Under the pieces are notes generated by a model. It made no database searches, was not told the DNA's origin, and worked only from the letters and a program-made list of their open reading frames with translations. From the NCBI RefSeq assembly GCF_000235445.1, contig NZ_JH378830.1, positions 376,933 through 440,932 on the forward strand: a stretch of DNA of 64,000 nucleotides, in the 5' to 3' direction. Shown here one piece after another: positions 1 to 7,662 of this stretch (position 1 is its first letter; each line of letters begins with the position of its first letter). The translations under genes were made by a program, and so were the position numbers. The DNA comes from Johnsonella ignava ATCC 51276 (lineage in GTDB: Bacteria; Bacillota; Clostridia; Lachnospirales; Lachnospiraceae).

Positions 1-2
1 AG

Positions 3-860
3 GTTTTTCCGACCCTTGTAAAAGGGCTTTCAATTGCTTCAAAGCTTCCTGCAATAATGTGTTATGCTTATCACAGTAAAATGCATTACTATAATAGAGA
101 AAGTTTATTTATACATTATTCAAATCCGGAATATTCAATTGCTGAGAATATCCTGTATATGCTTAGAGCCGACAAATTATTTACATCTAAAGAGGCTGCT
201 CTTTTAGATACCCTGCTTCTTTTACATGCTGATCATGGCGGAGGAAATAACTCTACTTTTACAAATGTTGTGGTCTCTTCAACAGGAACTGATATTTACT
301 CATCAATTACCGCATCTATAGGCTCTCTAAAGGGACCAAAGCATGGAGGAGCCAATATAAGCGTTACAAATATGATGAGATGTATACTTGACGAAACGGG
401 TTACACTGATGATGAAACTGTAATATGTGATATAATAAATAGAATACTTGATAAGGATTTTTATGATCAGAGCGGGCTTATATACGGATTCGGTCATGCC
501 GTTTACACTATAAGCGATCCGAGGGCAGAACTTCTAAAAAAATTCTGTAGGGAAGTTGCACAGGAAAAAGACAGGCTAAGAGAATATGAGTTTTATTTAC
601 TTTTTGAAGAGCTTGTTAAGAAGGTTGTACTTGAGCGAAAAGGGACTACAATTGCAAATAATGTTGATTATTACAGTGGTTTCGCTTATGAGATGCTGAA
701 TATACCGAAGGAATTATTTACACCTTTATTTGTATGTGCCAGATGTGTGGGCTGGCTGGCACATAATATAGAAAATAAGCTTTATGACGGCAGAATTATG
801 CGTCCTGCAACTAAATATGTAGGGCAGTTTAATGAGTATATAAAAATTAAGGAGCGATAA
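3..860 (+). CDS. gltA: citrate synthase, 3' part (5' end lies outside the window)
   Basis: Condenses acetyl-CoA and oxaloacetate to citrate in the cytoplasm. The reading frame is open to the left edge, so the gene begins upstream; about 285 C-terminal residues are present. The three catalytic residues of the family are visible: His in GPKHGGAN (codon near base 342), His in GFGHAVY, and Asp in NNVDYYSG. The substrate-binding Arg sits in SDPRA. The N-terminal helical part is missing only because of the window edge. A first in-window ATG exists at base 57, but the frame reads through it with family-like sequence (IASKLPAIM), so it is internal. The gene ends 190 bp before the SOS-type gene. No downstream partner suggests an operon. 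Confidence 0.95.
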   Translation, partial: VFPTLVKGLSIASKLPAIMCYAYHSKMHYYNRESLFIHYSNPEYSIAENILYMLRADKLFTSKEAALLDTLLLLHADHGGGNNSTFTNVVVSSTGTDIYSSITASIGSLKGPKHGGANISVTNMMRCILDETGYTDDETVICDIINRILDKDFYDQSGLIYGFGHAVYTISDPRAELLKKFCREVAQEKDRLREYEFYLLFEELVKKVVLERKGTTIANNVDYYSGFAYEMLNIPKELFTPLFVCARCVGWLAHNIENKLYDGRIMRPATKYVGQFNEYIKIKER

Positions 861-985
861 CTCTTTAATTAAACTGTTTTGACTGAACTTTTTAAATTAA
901 GTTTTTAAATTTAACCTGTAAATTCTTTATAAATATGAATTAGCTCCAATAAATATTTAAATTCAAAATATTTTAACCAAACCAG

Positions 986-1014
986 TTGACAAACATTTGT
1001 TCGTATAGTATTAT
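986..1014 (+). promoter_or_regulatory. sigma-A promoter of the LysM/SOS gene
   Basis: Perfect -35 TTGACA (986-991), 17-bp spacer, and -10 TATTAT (1009-1014). A LexA-like box fills most of the spacer and a second box begins just past the -10, so repressor binding would block polymerase. Confidence 0.85.
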
Positions 1015-1031
1015 GTATGAACAAATGTTTG
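990..1031 (+). promoter_or_regulatory. paired LexA-like SOS operators
   Basis: Two sites resemble the Gram-positive LexA box CGAACATATGTTCG: CAAACATTTGTTCG (990-1003, 2 mismatches) and TGAACAAATGTTTG (1018-1031, 3 mismatches). Each is itself a near palindrome. The 13-bp core CAAACATTTGTTC (990-1002) is also an exact inverted copy of GAACAAATGTTTG (1019-1031), 16 bp apart. They bracket the -10 element and the expected transcription start. Binding by LexA is inferred from the match; lexA itself is not in the window. Confidence 0.8.
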
Positions 1032-1049
1032 TATTGTTTGGAGGTTAAA

Positions 1050-1391
1050 ATGAAAACTTACAAAAATAAATATTACCCAAATAAATATCATAAAAATAAA
1101 CGTTATAAAAATACCTTAACCGCCTTTGTTCTGATGCTTGCTTTAGCCATGATGACAATATACTTTTTTATACAGACTGATACAAGGAGCAGAGCGGAGG
1201 ACTCAAAAAATGTATACTATACTTATGTAAAAATAGAGTATGGTGATACGCTTGATACAATTTATGAAAAATATAATACTGATAAAGAAATAACAAAAAC
1301 TGAATATAAAAAGACTATAATGAAAATAAACGGCATGTATTCCGAAAATATATATCCGGGCTTATTTTTAACAATAGCGGTATATTATTAG
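1050..1391 (+). CDS. SOS-type LysM membrane protein, YneA-like division suppressor candidate
   Basis: A 113-residue protein with a basic Lys/Tyr/Asn-rich N-terminus, one membrane span (TLTAFVLMLALAMMTIYFFI), and an extracellular LysM-like domain beginning at YVKIEYGDTLDTIYEKY and ending with the typical 'I.PG..L.I' strand. This is the plan of Bacillus YneA, which delays division during the SOS response, and the promoter carries two LexA-like boxes. The start at 1050 is chosen because GGAGG lies 5 bp upstream; an ATG at 1017 falls inside the second operator near the transcription start and is unlikely. Function is inferred from architecture and regulation; sequence identity to YneA was not measured. 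Confidence 0.72.
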   Translation: MKTYKNKYYPNKYHKNKRYKNTLTAFVLMLALAMMTIYFFIQTDTRSRAEDSKNVYYTYVKIEYGDTLDTIYEKYNTDKEITKTEYKKTIMKINGMYSENIYPGLFLTIAVYY

Positions 1392-1432
1392 TATCAGTTA
1401 TTAATACTTTCATACTATTAGTAATACATAGA

Positions 1433-1516
1433 GCTGCCTGGCTGTTATTTTATTATTAAATCTTAATATTATTAAATTTATAAGTTTATTATTTATAGTA
1501 TTGTCAGCACGGCAGC
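1433..1516. repeat. long-range inverted repeat between convergent genes
   Basis: GCTGCC-tg-GCTG (1433-1444) pairs with CAGC-ac-GGCAGC (1505-1516): ten base pairs with a two-base internal mismatch, closing a 60-base AT-rich loop. It sits between the ends of the LysM gene and the recombinase gene. It may be a shared transcription end or a relic of a small element; neither is demonstrated. Confidence 0.45.
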
Positions 1517-1547
1517 CTTTGTGTTTACGGGATTATCAGTTTATCAG

Positions 1548-2609
1548 TCAGGATATGTTATCTTCTCTAAGCTTCACTGCATTTCTGGCTTTCTTTCTCC
1601 TGTCATCCTCAAGTGCGGCGTAGTGTTTTTTAGTAGTATTTACATCACTGTGCCCTAAAACATCAGCAACAAGATATATATCTCCGGTTTCTCTATATAG
1701 GTTGGTACCGTAAGTGCTTCTAAGCTTATGAGGAGTTATTTTTTTTAAAGGAGCAACTGCCTTTGCATATTTTTTTACCAGCTTTTCAACACTTCGTACA
1801 CTTATTCTCTTCATCTGAAGTGAAATAAATAAAGCCTCTTCATGGCCTTTGGCAGTTTCCATATGTTTTCTTTCTGCAAGATAAGATAAAAGCAAACTTT
1901 CAAGTTCATCTGAAAAATATACAGTAACTTCTTTACCGCCTTTTCTGTGTACACGTATACCATCATTTTTTAAATCTATGTCATTTAAGTTAAGACCTAC
2001 ACATTCGGAGACCCTTATGCCGGTTCCAAGCATCAGTCCTACTATAGCAAGATCTCTTTTTTTAGTCTTTTCATGATACTGTTTTTGTTTTTTAGACAGT
2101 GAATCCCCATTTTCAATCTCATCTATCATAAGTGCAACTTCATCTATATCAAGTCTTATAATATCTTTTTCTACAAGCTTAGGAAGCAAAACCTTAGATA
2201 AGGTATTTTCATTTATTTTACCTGAATTATAAAAATATTTAAAAAAGCTTTTAAGAGATGAAATTTTTCTTTTTATTGAATTTTCCTTATTTATTATATT
2301 TCTCTCTTCCTCACGATATTTAAGATATTCCATATATTCTTCAAAATCGTCGTTAGTGAGTTTTTCAAGCTCATCCAGTGTGATTTGGCTTATATCTGAA
2401 AATTTTTTTTGAATTTCAGGATTGGTATTCAACAAAAATGTAAAAAAAACCTTAAGATCATAAGCATAGGCTATACGGGTCCTTGACTGCGTTCTATGTT
2501 CTATTCCTCTGAAAAAAGCCTTACAATAAGGTGGCAGCAGACTGCTGAGCTGACGCAGCTTAAGTATATTATATTTATCAACCTGTTCATTATAAGGAAG
2601 ATTCTCCAT
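1548..2609 (-). CDS. tyrosine recombinase, XerS-like
   Basis: A 353-residue site-specific recombinase. The N-terminal core-binding (SAM-like) domain spans roughly residues 25-150. The catalytic domain carries the full set: Arg199 (GTGIRVSE), Lys223 (HRKGGK), His294 and Arg297 (TPHKLRSTYG), His320 (LGHSD), and nucleophile Tyr330 (TTKKHYA). Length and the N-terminal pattern (LKLRQLSSLLPPY, then FFR) recall the single-protein XerS that resolves chromosome dimers in streptococci, rather than the roughly 300-residue XerC/XerD. No phage or element genes surround it, so a housekeeping role is likelier than an integrase. It is convergent with the SOS gene. Family certain, exact role inferred. Confidence 0.85.
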   Translation of the reverse strand: MENLPYNEQVDKYNILKLRQLSSLLPPYCKAFFRGIEHRTQSRTRIAYAYDLKVFFTFLLNTNPEIQKKFSDISQITLDELEKLTNDDFEEYMEYLKYREEERNIINKENSIKRKISSLKSFFKYFYNSGKINENTLSKVLLPKLVEKDIIRLDIDEVALMIDEIENGDSLSKKQKQYHEKTKKRDLAIVGLMLGTGIRVSECVGLNLNDIDLKNDGIRVHRKGGKEVTVYFSDELESLLLSYLAERKHMETAKGHEEALFISLQMKRISVRSVEKLVKKYAKAVAPLKKITPHKLRSTYGTNLYRETGDIYLVADVLGHSDVNTTKKHYAALEDDRRKKARNAVKLREDNIS

Positions 2610-2777
2610 ATCTTATTTCATACCTTTCTTAAATTTTATTGCTATATTATTTATTATAACAGCTGTATTATAACAGCTTTAATATATATTTGCCATATAT
2701 TATGATTTATAACAATTGCCAATAATTACATATACTACTACAACAATTCAATCATGCTTCTTGCTTTTAGATAAGCA

Positions 2778-3050
2778 TTGTGGTAGTATCTATAAAGCAG
2801 GTGGATTTTATGTAAATCAGAACAGTACTTTAAACAGGCAGGTAAAAAAGCCCGACATGGTATTATATTACGATTTACATAGGAAGCTGGGTGAAAATCC
2901 CACACAGGGACGCTACTGTGATAACAAATTAAGATTAAACAAAGAACCACTGGTTTTTAGCCGGGAAGGTGTAATCTTTTATATATCTGTCATATGTATA
3001 TAGTCATATACAACAGCTATATTGTAGTTTAAGTCAGGATACATCCATAC
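2778..3050 (+). ncRNA. cobalamin (adenosylcobalamin-type) riboswitch
   Basis: The ordered conserved blocks of the aptamer are present: GCAGGTGGAT near the 5' side (2799-2808), a long ATGTAAAT/ATTTACAT stem, the B12-box region TGGGTGAAAATCCCAC then GGGACGCTACTGTG (2888-2920), CCACTGG (2946-2952), CCGGGAAGG (2961-2969), and the closing AGTCAGGATACATCC (3032-3046), whose ATCCAT can pair with GTGGAT of the 5' block. It precedes the cobalt transporter operon, a classical target. Outer limits are approximate. An open frame through this region is an accident of the RNA. Confidence 0.92.
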
Positions 3051-3062
3051 TTGCATGAATAT

Positions 3063-3264
3063 AAGTTCTACGCTCCCAGGAACTTGACTGCATATATAAA
3101 TTTTAAAAATTTGTATTTTATATATTTATATACTATAAAGCTGTTTTTATTTTAAATTTAACAGCTTTATTTGTCTTACACTGTCATATTCCGGGTAGCT
3201 TTTAAAGACTTTTCGGGAGGGCATTTGCCTGTCCTGTTTTATCCTGAGATATGGCAGTTATTTT
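3063..3264 (+). promoter_or_regulatory. riboswitch expression platform candidates (nested hairpins before cbiQ)
   Basis: Between the aptamer and cbiQ lie three hairpins: AAGTTC/GAACTT (3063-3068 with 3080-3085), AAAGCTGTT/AACAGCTTT (3137-3145 with 3160-3168) followed by ATTTGTCTT, and CTGTCATAT/ATATGGCAG (3181-3189 with 3249-3257) followed by TTATTTTTA. The last two look like weak terminators. Which one is switched by ligand cannot be decided by eye. Confidence 0.5.
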
Positions 3265-3300
3265 TATGCATTTGAAGACTGAAGAAATGGGAGGAATATT

Positions 3301-4113
3301 ATGGCACATAAGCATGGCGGCAGCTTTTCAATGGATATGTATGCTTTTAATTCCAAGCTCAAATACCTTAATCCGGATTATAAACTTATATGCTCTGTAT
3401 ATATGCTGATAATTACAATATCATTGAACGATATATATGTTTGTATATATGTACTGCTTAGTATGTTTTTTATAAATATTTTTCTTGGAGGACTTGATGT
3501 TTTTGAATATATATCTGTTCTTAGTATGCCGCTTGGCTTTCTAGTATTTGCAGGGGTTGCTTTAGCGTTTGGAATATCATTTGAGCCGGTAGGAGAGTTT
3601 TATATAAAGGCAGGCTTTTTCTATATATATAGCTCAAAATTTCAGATTGCAGCAGCATTTAAAATTGCTGTCAGGGCATTGTCATGTATAAGTATAATGC
3701 AGGCACTTATACTTTCAACCATGTCATATGAGGTTATTTCAGCATTAAAAAACATGCGTATTCCAAAACTTATAATAGAGATTATGAATCTTATATACAG
3801 GTTTATATTTATATTGCTTGATGTACATGAAAACATGAAAAATGCAGCACTTTCAAGGCTTGGATATCACAATATAAAGTCTTCTTTTATAACTTTCGGA
3901 AGTACGGCAGGCAATATGTTTATAACTTCACTGAAAAAAGCTGATGATTATTACACTGCTATGGAAGCACGAAGTTTTAACGGAGATTTGAACTTCCTGC
4001 AGGAAGAAAAAAAAATCAGGTTGCATCATATAGTCGCTGCATTTGTATATATACTGTCAGTATTTGCCGTATGGGCAGTACATGTCAAGTATCTGAAAGG
4101 AGTCAAGTTATGA
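3301..4113 (+). CDS. cbiQ: cobalt ECF transporter membrane subunit CbiQ
   Basis: The T component of the energy-coupling-factor cobalt importer, 270 residues, multipass. It opens with MDMYAFNSKLKYLNPDYKL, typical of CbiQ, has four to five hydrophobic segments, and contains the coupling-helix motifs of ECF T proteins (ALILSTMSYEVISALKNM, then AALSRLGYH and EARSFNG, the A-R-G signatures that contact the ATPase). Ribosome site GGGAGGAA lies just before the ATG. It heads the operon under the cobalamin riboswitch, so it should be shut off when B12 is plentiful. Its stop overlaps the cbiO start as ATGA. Confidence 0.93.
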   Translation: MAHKHGGSFSMDMYAFNSKLKYLNPDYKLICSVYMLIITISLNDIYVCIYVLLSMFFINIFLGGLDVFEYISVLSMPLGFLVFAGVALAFGISFEPVGEFYIKAGFFYIYSSKFQIAAAFKIAVRALSCISIMQALILSTMSYEVISALKNMRIPKLIIEIMNLIYRFIFILLDVHENMKNAALSRLGYHNIKSSFITFGSTAGNMFITSLKKADDYYTAMEARSFNGDLNFLQEEKKIRLHHIVAAFVYILSVFAVWAVHVKYLKGVKL

Positions 4114-4940
4114 GCGAAGTCGTATTAAAGGCAGAAAACCTGCATTATAGCTATTCTAAAGGACATAAAGTTTTAAAAGGTATAACGCTTGAAATTCATG
4201 AGGGTGAAAAATTGATTATTCTTGGTGCTAACGGTTCAGGAAAATCAACATTTTTTCTTAATATAAACGGGGTTTTAAAAGCGGACGAAGGTAAGATTTA
4301 TTATAAAAACAAGCTTATAAATAAATCAAATCTTAAAGAGCTTAAGCGCCATGTCGGTATAGTGTTTCAGGATGCAGACAATCAGATAATCGCTTCAACT
4401 GTAAGAGCGGAGGTAGGTTTTGGTCCTATAAATCTTGGATTTAACAGACAGGAGGTTATAAAAAGGGTAAATGACTCCTTAAACTACATGGGTATATCAC
4501 ATCTTATAGACCGACCTCCTCATTACCTAAGCGGAGGTGAAAAGAAAAAAGTCAGTATAGCTGATATTATCGCTATGGAACCTGAGATAATAATATTTGA
4601 TGAGCCTACAGCATTTCTTGATCCTCAAAATAAATATATATTTGAGGAACATCTAAAAAAAATGTCCTTTGAAAACAGAACTCTTGTGATATCAACACAT
4701 GACCTCGAATTTGCTTTTAGATGGGCAGATCGCATAGTTGTATTTTATGATGGCATGATAATAGCAGATGCGGATCCTATTTCAGTTTTTACCGATAAAG
4801 AAGTGCTTGATAAAGCTAATTTAAAGAAACCTATACTTTTGGAGATTTGTGAAATACTTAAAACAAAGCTTATTTTAGATACAAAAACAAAGCCTGCAAG
4901 GAATATTGATGAGTTTAAACATCTATTTGATTTAATATAA
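4110..4940 (+). CDS. cbiO: cobalt ECF transporter ATPase CbiO
   Basis: ATP-binding subunit of the cobalt importer, 276 residues. Visible motifs are Walker A GANGSGKST near residues 39-47, Q-loop GIVFQDADNQ, ABC signature LSGGEKKK, Walker B IIIFDEPTAFLDP, and switch His in STHDLEF. The C-terminal tail of about 60 residues is usual for CbiO. The start at 4110 is chosen because AAAGGAG precedes it and it overlaps the cbiQ stop in an ATGA; an in-frame ATG 39 bp earlier lies inside cbiQ without a ribosome site. It couples ATP hydrolysis to CbiQ/CbiM/CbiN. Confidence 0.95.
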   Translation: MSEVVLKAENLHYSYSKGHKVLKGITLEIHEGEKLIILGANGSGKSTFFLNINGVLKADEGKIYYKNKLINKSNLKELKRHVGIVFQDADNQIIASTVRAEVGFGPINLGFNRQEVIKRVNDSLNYMGISHLIDRPPHYLSGGEKKKVSIADIIAMEPEIIIFDEPTAFLDPQNKYIFEEHLKKMSFENRTLVISTHDLEFAFRWADRIVVFYDGMIIADADPISVFTDKEVLDKANLKKPILLEICEILKTKLILDTKTKPARNIDEFKHLFDLI

Positions 4941-5015
4941 TTTTATTTAAGATAACAAGGCTGTAAAATACATTTACAATACAGCTGTTATATATTAATT
5001 ATAAAAGGAGGAAGT

Positions 5016-5768
5016 ATGAAAATTCAGGAAAAAATTTTCATAGCTTTGGCAGTGTTATACTCATTTGTTTTTACACTGCCTTTTAATGCACATGCCATGC
5101 ATATAATGGAGGGTTATCTTCCGGTAGGATATGCAGTTGCATGGGGGATTATTTCTATCCCGTTTCTGGTGGCAGGTTACTTTTCAATTAAAAAAACAAT
5201 AGAGAAGGACCGGCATTCAATAACACTTGTAGCGATGTCCGGAGCATTTGTTTTTGTATTATCTTCGCTTAAAATACCTTCAGTTACAGGCTCCTGTTCA
5301 CATATGACCGGAACAGGGCTTGCCGCAATACTTTTCGGTCCCAGTGCCGTAAGTATACTCGGCATTATAGTGCTTATATTTCAGGCACTGCTACTTGCAC
5401 ATGGAGGTTTTACCACTTTAGGTGCAAATACATTTTCGATGGCTATTGCAGGACCAGTTATCTCATTTATAGTTTACAAATTATGTAGAAAACTTAATGT
5501 TGGTAAAAATATTTCAGTGTTTATGGCTGCGTTTTTAGGTGATTTGCTTACATATGTAGTAACAAGCTTTCAGCTTGCACTTGCATATCCTATGCCTGAT
5601 GGCGGAGTTATCGCATCAGCAGGCAGATTTTTACTTGTATTTGCCCCAACACAGCTTCCGCTTGCAGTTATAGAGGGATTTCTTACAGTAATTATAATTA
5701 TAGCTCTCGAAACTTATGCCGAAGCTGAACTTAAGGAAATAGGCTTTATAAAAAGAGGAGGTAATTAA
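5016..5768 (+). CDS. cbiM: cobalt-binding ECF substrate component CbiM
   Basis: Substrate-capture membrane subunit, 250 residues. A signal peptide ends at NAHA|MHIMEGYLP; cleavage exposes the Met-His N-terminus that coordinates Co(II), the hallmark of CbiM. Later motifs are SSLKIPSVTGSCSHMTGTGL and ALLLAHGGFTTLGANTFSM with the conserved His residues, and the family's six further hydrophobic segments. AAAGGAGG precedes the ATG. A 75-bp gap separates it from cbiO and holds a short GGCTGT/ACAGC inverted repeat. The usual order is cbiM-cbiN-cbiQ-cbiO, so this operon is permuted. Confidence 0.95.
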   Translation: MKIQEKIFIALAVLYSFVFTLPFNAHAMHIMEGYLPVGYAVAWGIISIPFLVAGYFSIKKTIEKDRHSITLVAMSGAFVFVLSSLKIPSVTGSCSHMTGTGLAAILFGPSAVSILGIIVLIFQALLLAHGGFTTLGANTFSMAIAGPVISFIVYKLCRKLNVGKNISVFMAAFLGDLLTYVVTSFQLALAYPMPDGGVIASAGRFLLVFAPTQLPLAVIEGFLTVIIIIALETYAEAELKEIGFIKRGGN

Positions 5769-6099
5769 TGTCAAAAATAAAAAAATTATTATATCATTGC
5801 TTATACTTACAGTGCTTTTAGCATTAGTTCCTTTATTTATCTTTAAAAATGCTGAATTTGGAGGCTCCGATGATGCCGGAAGTGAGATTGTAGCAGAAAT
5901 TAAGGGCGGAGAATATGAACCGTGGTTTACACCGCCTATAGAAAGCTTGCTTGGCAAAGAGCTCCCGGGAGAAGTTGAAAGTTTGCTTTTTTGTGTACAG
6001 ACAGGTATAGGAGTAGGAATTATAGCTTATTATATGGGAAGGTTTGTAGAAAGAAAAAAACAGGAGGAAATACATAAGTCAAAAAGTACATCAGCCTAA
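5768..6099 (+). CDS. cbiN: cobalt transporter small subunit CbiN, apparent frameshift near the start
   Basis: Two-span accessory subunit of the cobalt importer. The strong ribosome site (AGAGGAGG) and TAATG overlap with cbiM point to an ATG at 5768, but that frame stops after 17 codons. The CbiN-like sequence (IIISLLILTVLLALVPLFIF, then GGSDDAGSEI and a second span near SLLFCVQTGIGVGIIAYYMG) is in the next frame. Adding one A in the A5 run (5773-5777) or the A7 run (5779-5785) would join them as MSK-x-KK-III. Without that, only weak starts such as TTG at 5797 remain. It is a sequence error, a real lesion, or slippage on the A tract; the product family itself is clear. Confidence 0.8.
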
Positions 6100-6146
6100 A
6101 ATATATAAAATGTTGTGGTTATATTTATGCAGATATGTTAAGATAG

Positions 6147-6174
6147 TTGGAGATAATTATTTATAAAGTATAAT
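6147..6174 (+). promoter_or_regulatory. promoter of eno
   Basis: TTGGAG (6147-6152), 16-bp spacer, TATAAT (6169-6174), about 40 bp before the eno start. This suggests eno has its own promoter apart from the cobalt operon. Confidence 0.6.
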
Positions 6175-6216
6175 ATAGTAAAAAATACTTTACAGAAAAA
6201 TACAAGGAGGCATTTT

Positions 6217-7524
6217 ATGAGCTACTTAGAAATTGAAAAAGTAATAGGAAGGGAAATCCTTGATTCCAGAGGAAATCCTACAGTTGAGGCTGAGGTTTAT
6301 CTTATAGACGGATGTATGGGAAGAGGAGCTGCACCGAGCGGTGCCTCAACCGGAGAATTTGAAGCACTTGAACTTAGGGACGGTGATAAATCTCGTTACC
6401 TTGGAAAGGGTGTATCAAAAGCTGTAAACAATATAAATACTGTAATTAATGATCTGCTTGTAGGTATGAATGCTGCGGATATCTATGCGATAGACTCTGC
6501 AATGATAAAGGCGGACGGTACAAAAGATAAATCAAAACTTGGTGCTAATGCAATTCTTGCAGTTTCAATTGCCGCTGCAAGGGCAGCTGCGACATGCCTT
6601 GATATTCCGCTTTATAGATTTCTCGGCGGTATAAATGGAAATAGACTTCCTGTGCCTATGATGAATATACTGAATGGAGGAGCACACGCTGCAAATACAG
6701 TTGATGTACAGGAATTTATGATTATGCCGGTAGGTGCTCCAAGCTTTAAAGAGGGACTTCGCCAATGTTCAGAGGTATTTCATTCTCTTGCAGCAATTTT
6801 AAAATCAAAGAAACTTGCCACTTCAGTAGGCGATGAAGGCGGTTTCGCACCTAATCTCTCCAGTGATGAGGAAGTTATAGAAATTATAATTGAAGCGATT
6901 AAAAAAGCCGGCTATGAGGCAGGCAAGGATTTTATGATTGCAATTGATGCTGCGGCAAGTGAATGGAAAACCGGAAAAAAAGGAGAATATAAGCTTCCTA
7001 AGGCAGGCACTGAATTTACGTCAAAAACTCTTATTGAGCACTGGGAAAAGCTTGTAGACAAATATCCTATAATTTCAATAGAAGATGCACTTGATGAAGA
7101 AGACTGGGACGGCTGGAAAGAGCTTACTAAAGTACTTGGCAAAAAAGTACAACTTGTAGGTGATGATTTATTCGTTACAAATACTGAAAGACTTGAAAAG
7201 GGGATTAAAAACGGCTGCGGTAATTCAATTCTTATAAAACTTAATCAGATAGGTTCAGTTTCAGAGACCCTTGAAGCCATAAAAATGGCACATAGTGCAG
7301 GATATACAGCTATATCCTCACATCGCTCAGGAGAAACCGAGGATACTACAATTGCCGATCTTGCAGTTGCACTTAATACATGCCAGATTAAGACGGGTGC
7401 CCCAAGCAGATCTGAGCGTGTTGCAAAATACAATCGCCTTCTTCGCATAGAAGAAGAATTAGGATGTGCTTCGGTTTATCCGGGCTTTAATGCATTTAAT
7501 ATAAAAAAATCTAAAAAGAAATGA
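6217..7524 (+). CDS. eno: enolase (phosphopyruvate hydratase)
   Basis: Interconverts 2-phosphoglycerate and phosphoenolpyruvate in glycolysis. Full length at 435 residues. It begins with the conserved IEKVIGREILDSRGNPTVE, carries the loop GAAPSGASTGEFEA, the acid residue in VGDEGGFAPN, metal ligands in AIDAAASE, SIEDALDEEDW and LVGDDLFVTN, and the catalytic Lys in LIKLNQIGS followed by SHRSGETEDT. ACAAGGAGG is a good ribosome site. It stands alone, not with other glycolytic genes, and is followed by a clear terminator hairpin. Confidence 0.98.
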   Translation: MSYLEIEKVIGREILDSRGNPTVEAEVYLIDGCMGRGAAPSGASTGEFEALELRDGDKSRYLGKGVSKAVNNINTVINDLLVGMNAADIYAIDSAMIKADGTKDKSKLGANAILAVSIAAARAAATCLDIPLYRFLGGINGNRLPVPMMNILNGGAHAANTVDVQEFMIMPVGAPSFKEGLRQCSEVFHSLAAILKSKKLATSVGDEGGFAPNLSSDEEVIEIIIEAIKKAGYEAGKDFMIAIDAAASEWKTGKKGEYKLPKAGTEFTSKTLIEHWEKLVDKYPIISIEDALDEEDWDGWKELTKVLGKKVQLVGDDLFVTNTERLEKGIKNGCGNSILIKLNQIGSVSETLEAIKMAHSAGYTAISSHRSGETEDTTIADLAVALNTCQIKTGAPSRSERVAKYNRLLRIEEELGCASVYPGFNAFNIKKSKKK

Positions 7525-7543
7525 TAAAAATAATTTAAACATG

Positions 7544-7587
7544 GGAGAAGTCATAGCATATAAAGTTTGTGGCTTCTCCTGATTTTG
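7544..7587 (+). terminator. rho-independent terminator after eno
   Basis: GGAGAAGTCA pairs with TGGCTTCTCC (with one bulge and a wobble) and is followed by GATTTTGTT. It lies about 20 bp past the eno stop. Confidence 0.8.
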
Positions 7588-7613
7588 TTAAACAGTATAG
7601 TTAAATTAATATA

Positions 7614-7642
7614 TTGTTAAACTTTGGAAGATACACTATGAT
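7614..7642 (+). promoter_or_regulatory. promoter of the MYG1-family gene
   Basis: TTGTTA (7614-7619), 17-bp spacer, TATGAT (7637-7642); the ribosome site AAAAAGGA follows about 10 bp later, so the leader is short. Confidence 0.55.
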
Positions 7643-7662
7643 AAAGGGATTAAAAAAGGAAA

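Noticed and set aside
1548..2609. Recombinase as integrase of a mobile element
   Set aside because: No att-like repeats, phage genes or transposition genes nearby, and the sequence resembles housekeeping Xer proteins.
2610..2780. Possible dif-like recombination site near the XerS-like gene
   Set aside because: I looked for a difSL-like sequence next to the gene; nothing convincing was seen in either flank.
2716..3003. Open frame of about 95 codons in the region before cbiQ
   Set aside because: It runs through the conserved cobalamin riboswitch blocks and has no ribosome site or protein-like pattern.
3190..3250. Possible NiCo-type riboswitch in the CGGGAGGGCATTTGCC region
   Set aside because: The order of conserved blocks does not fit; kept only as hairpins of the expression platform.
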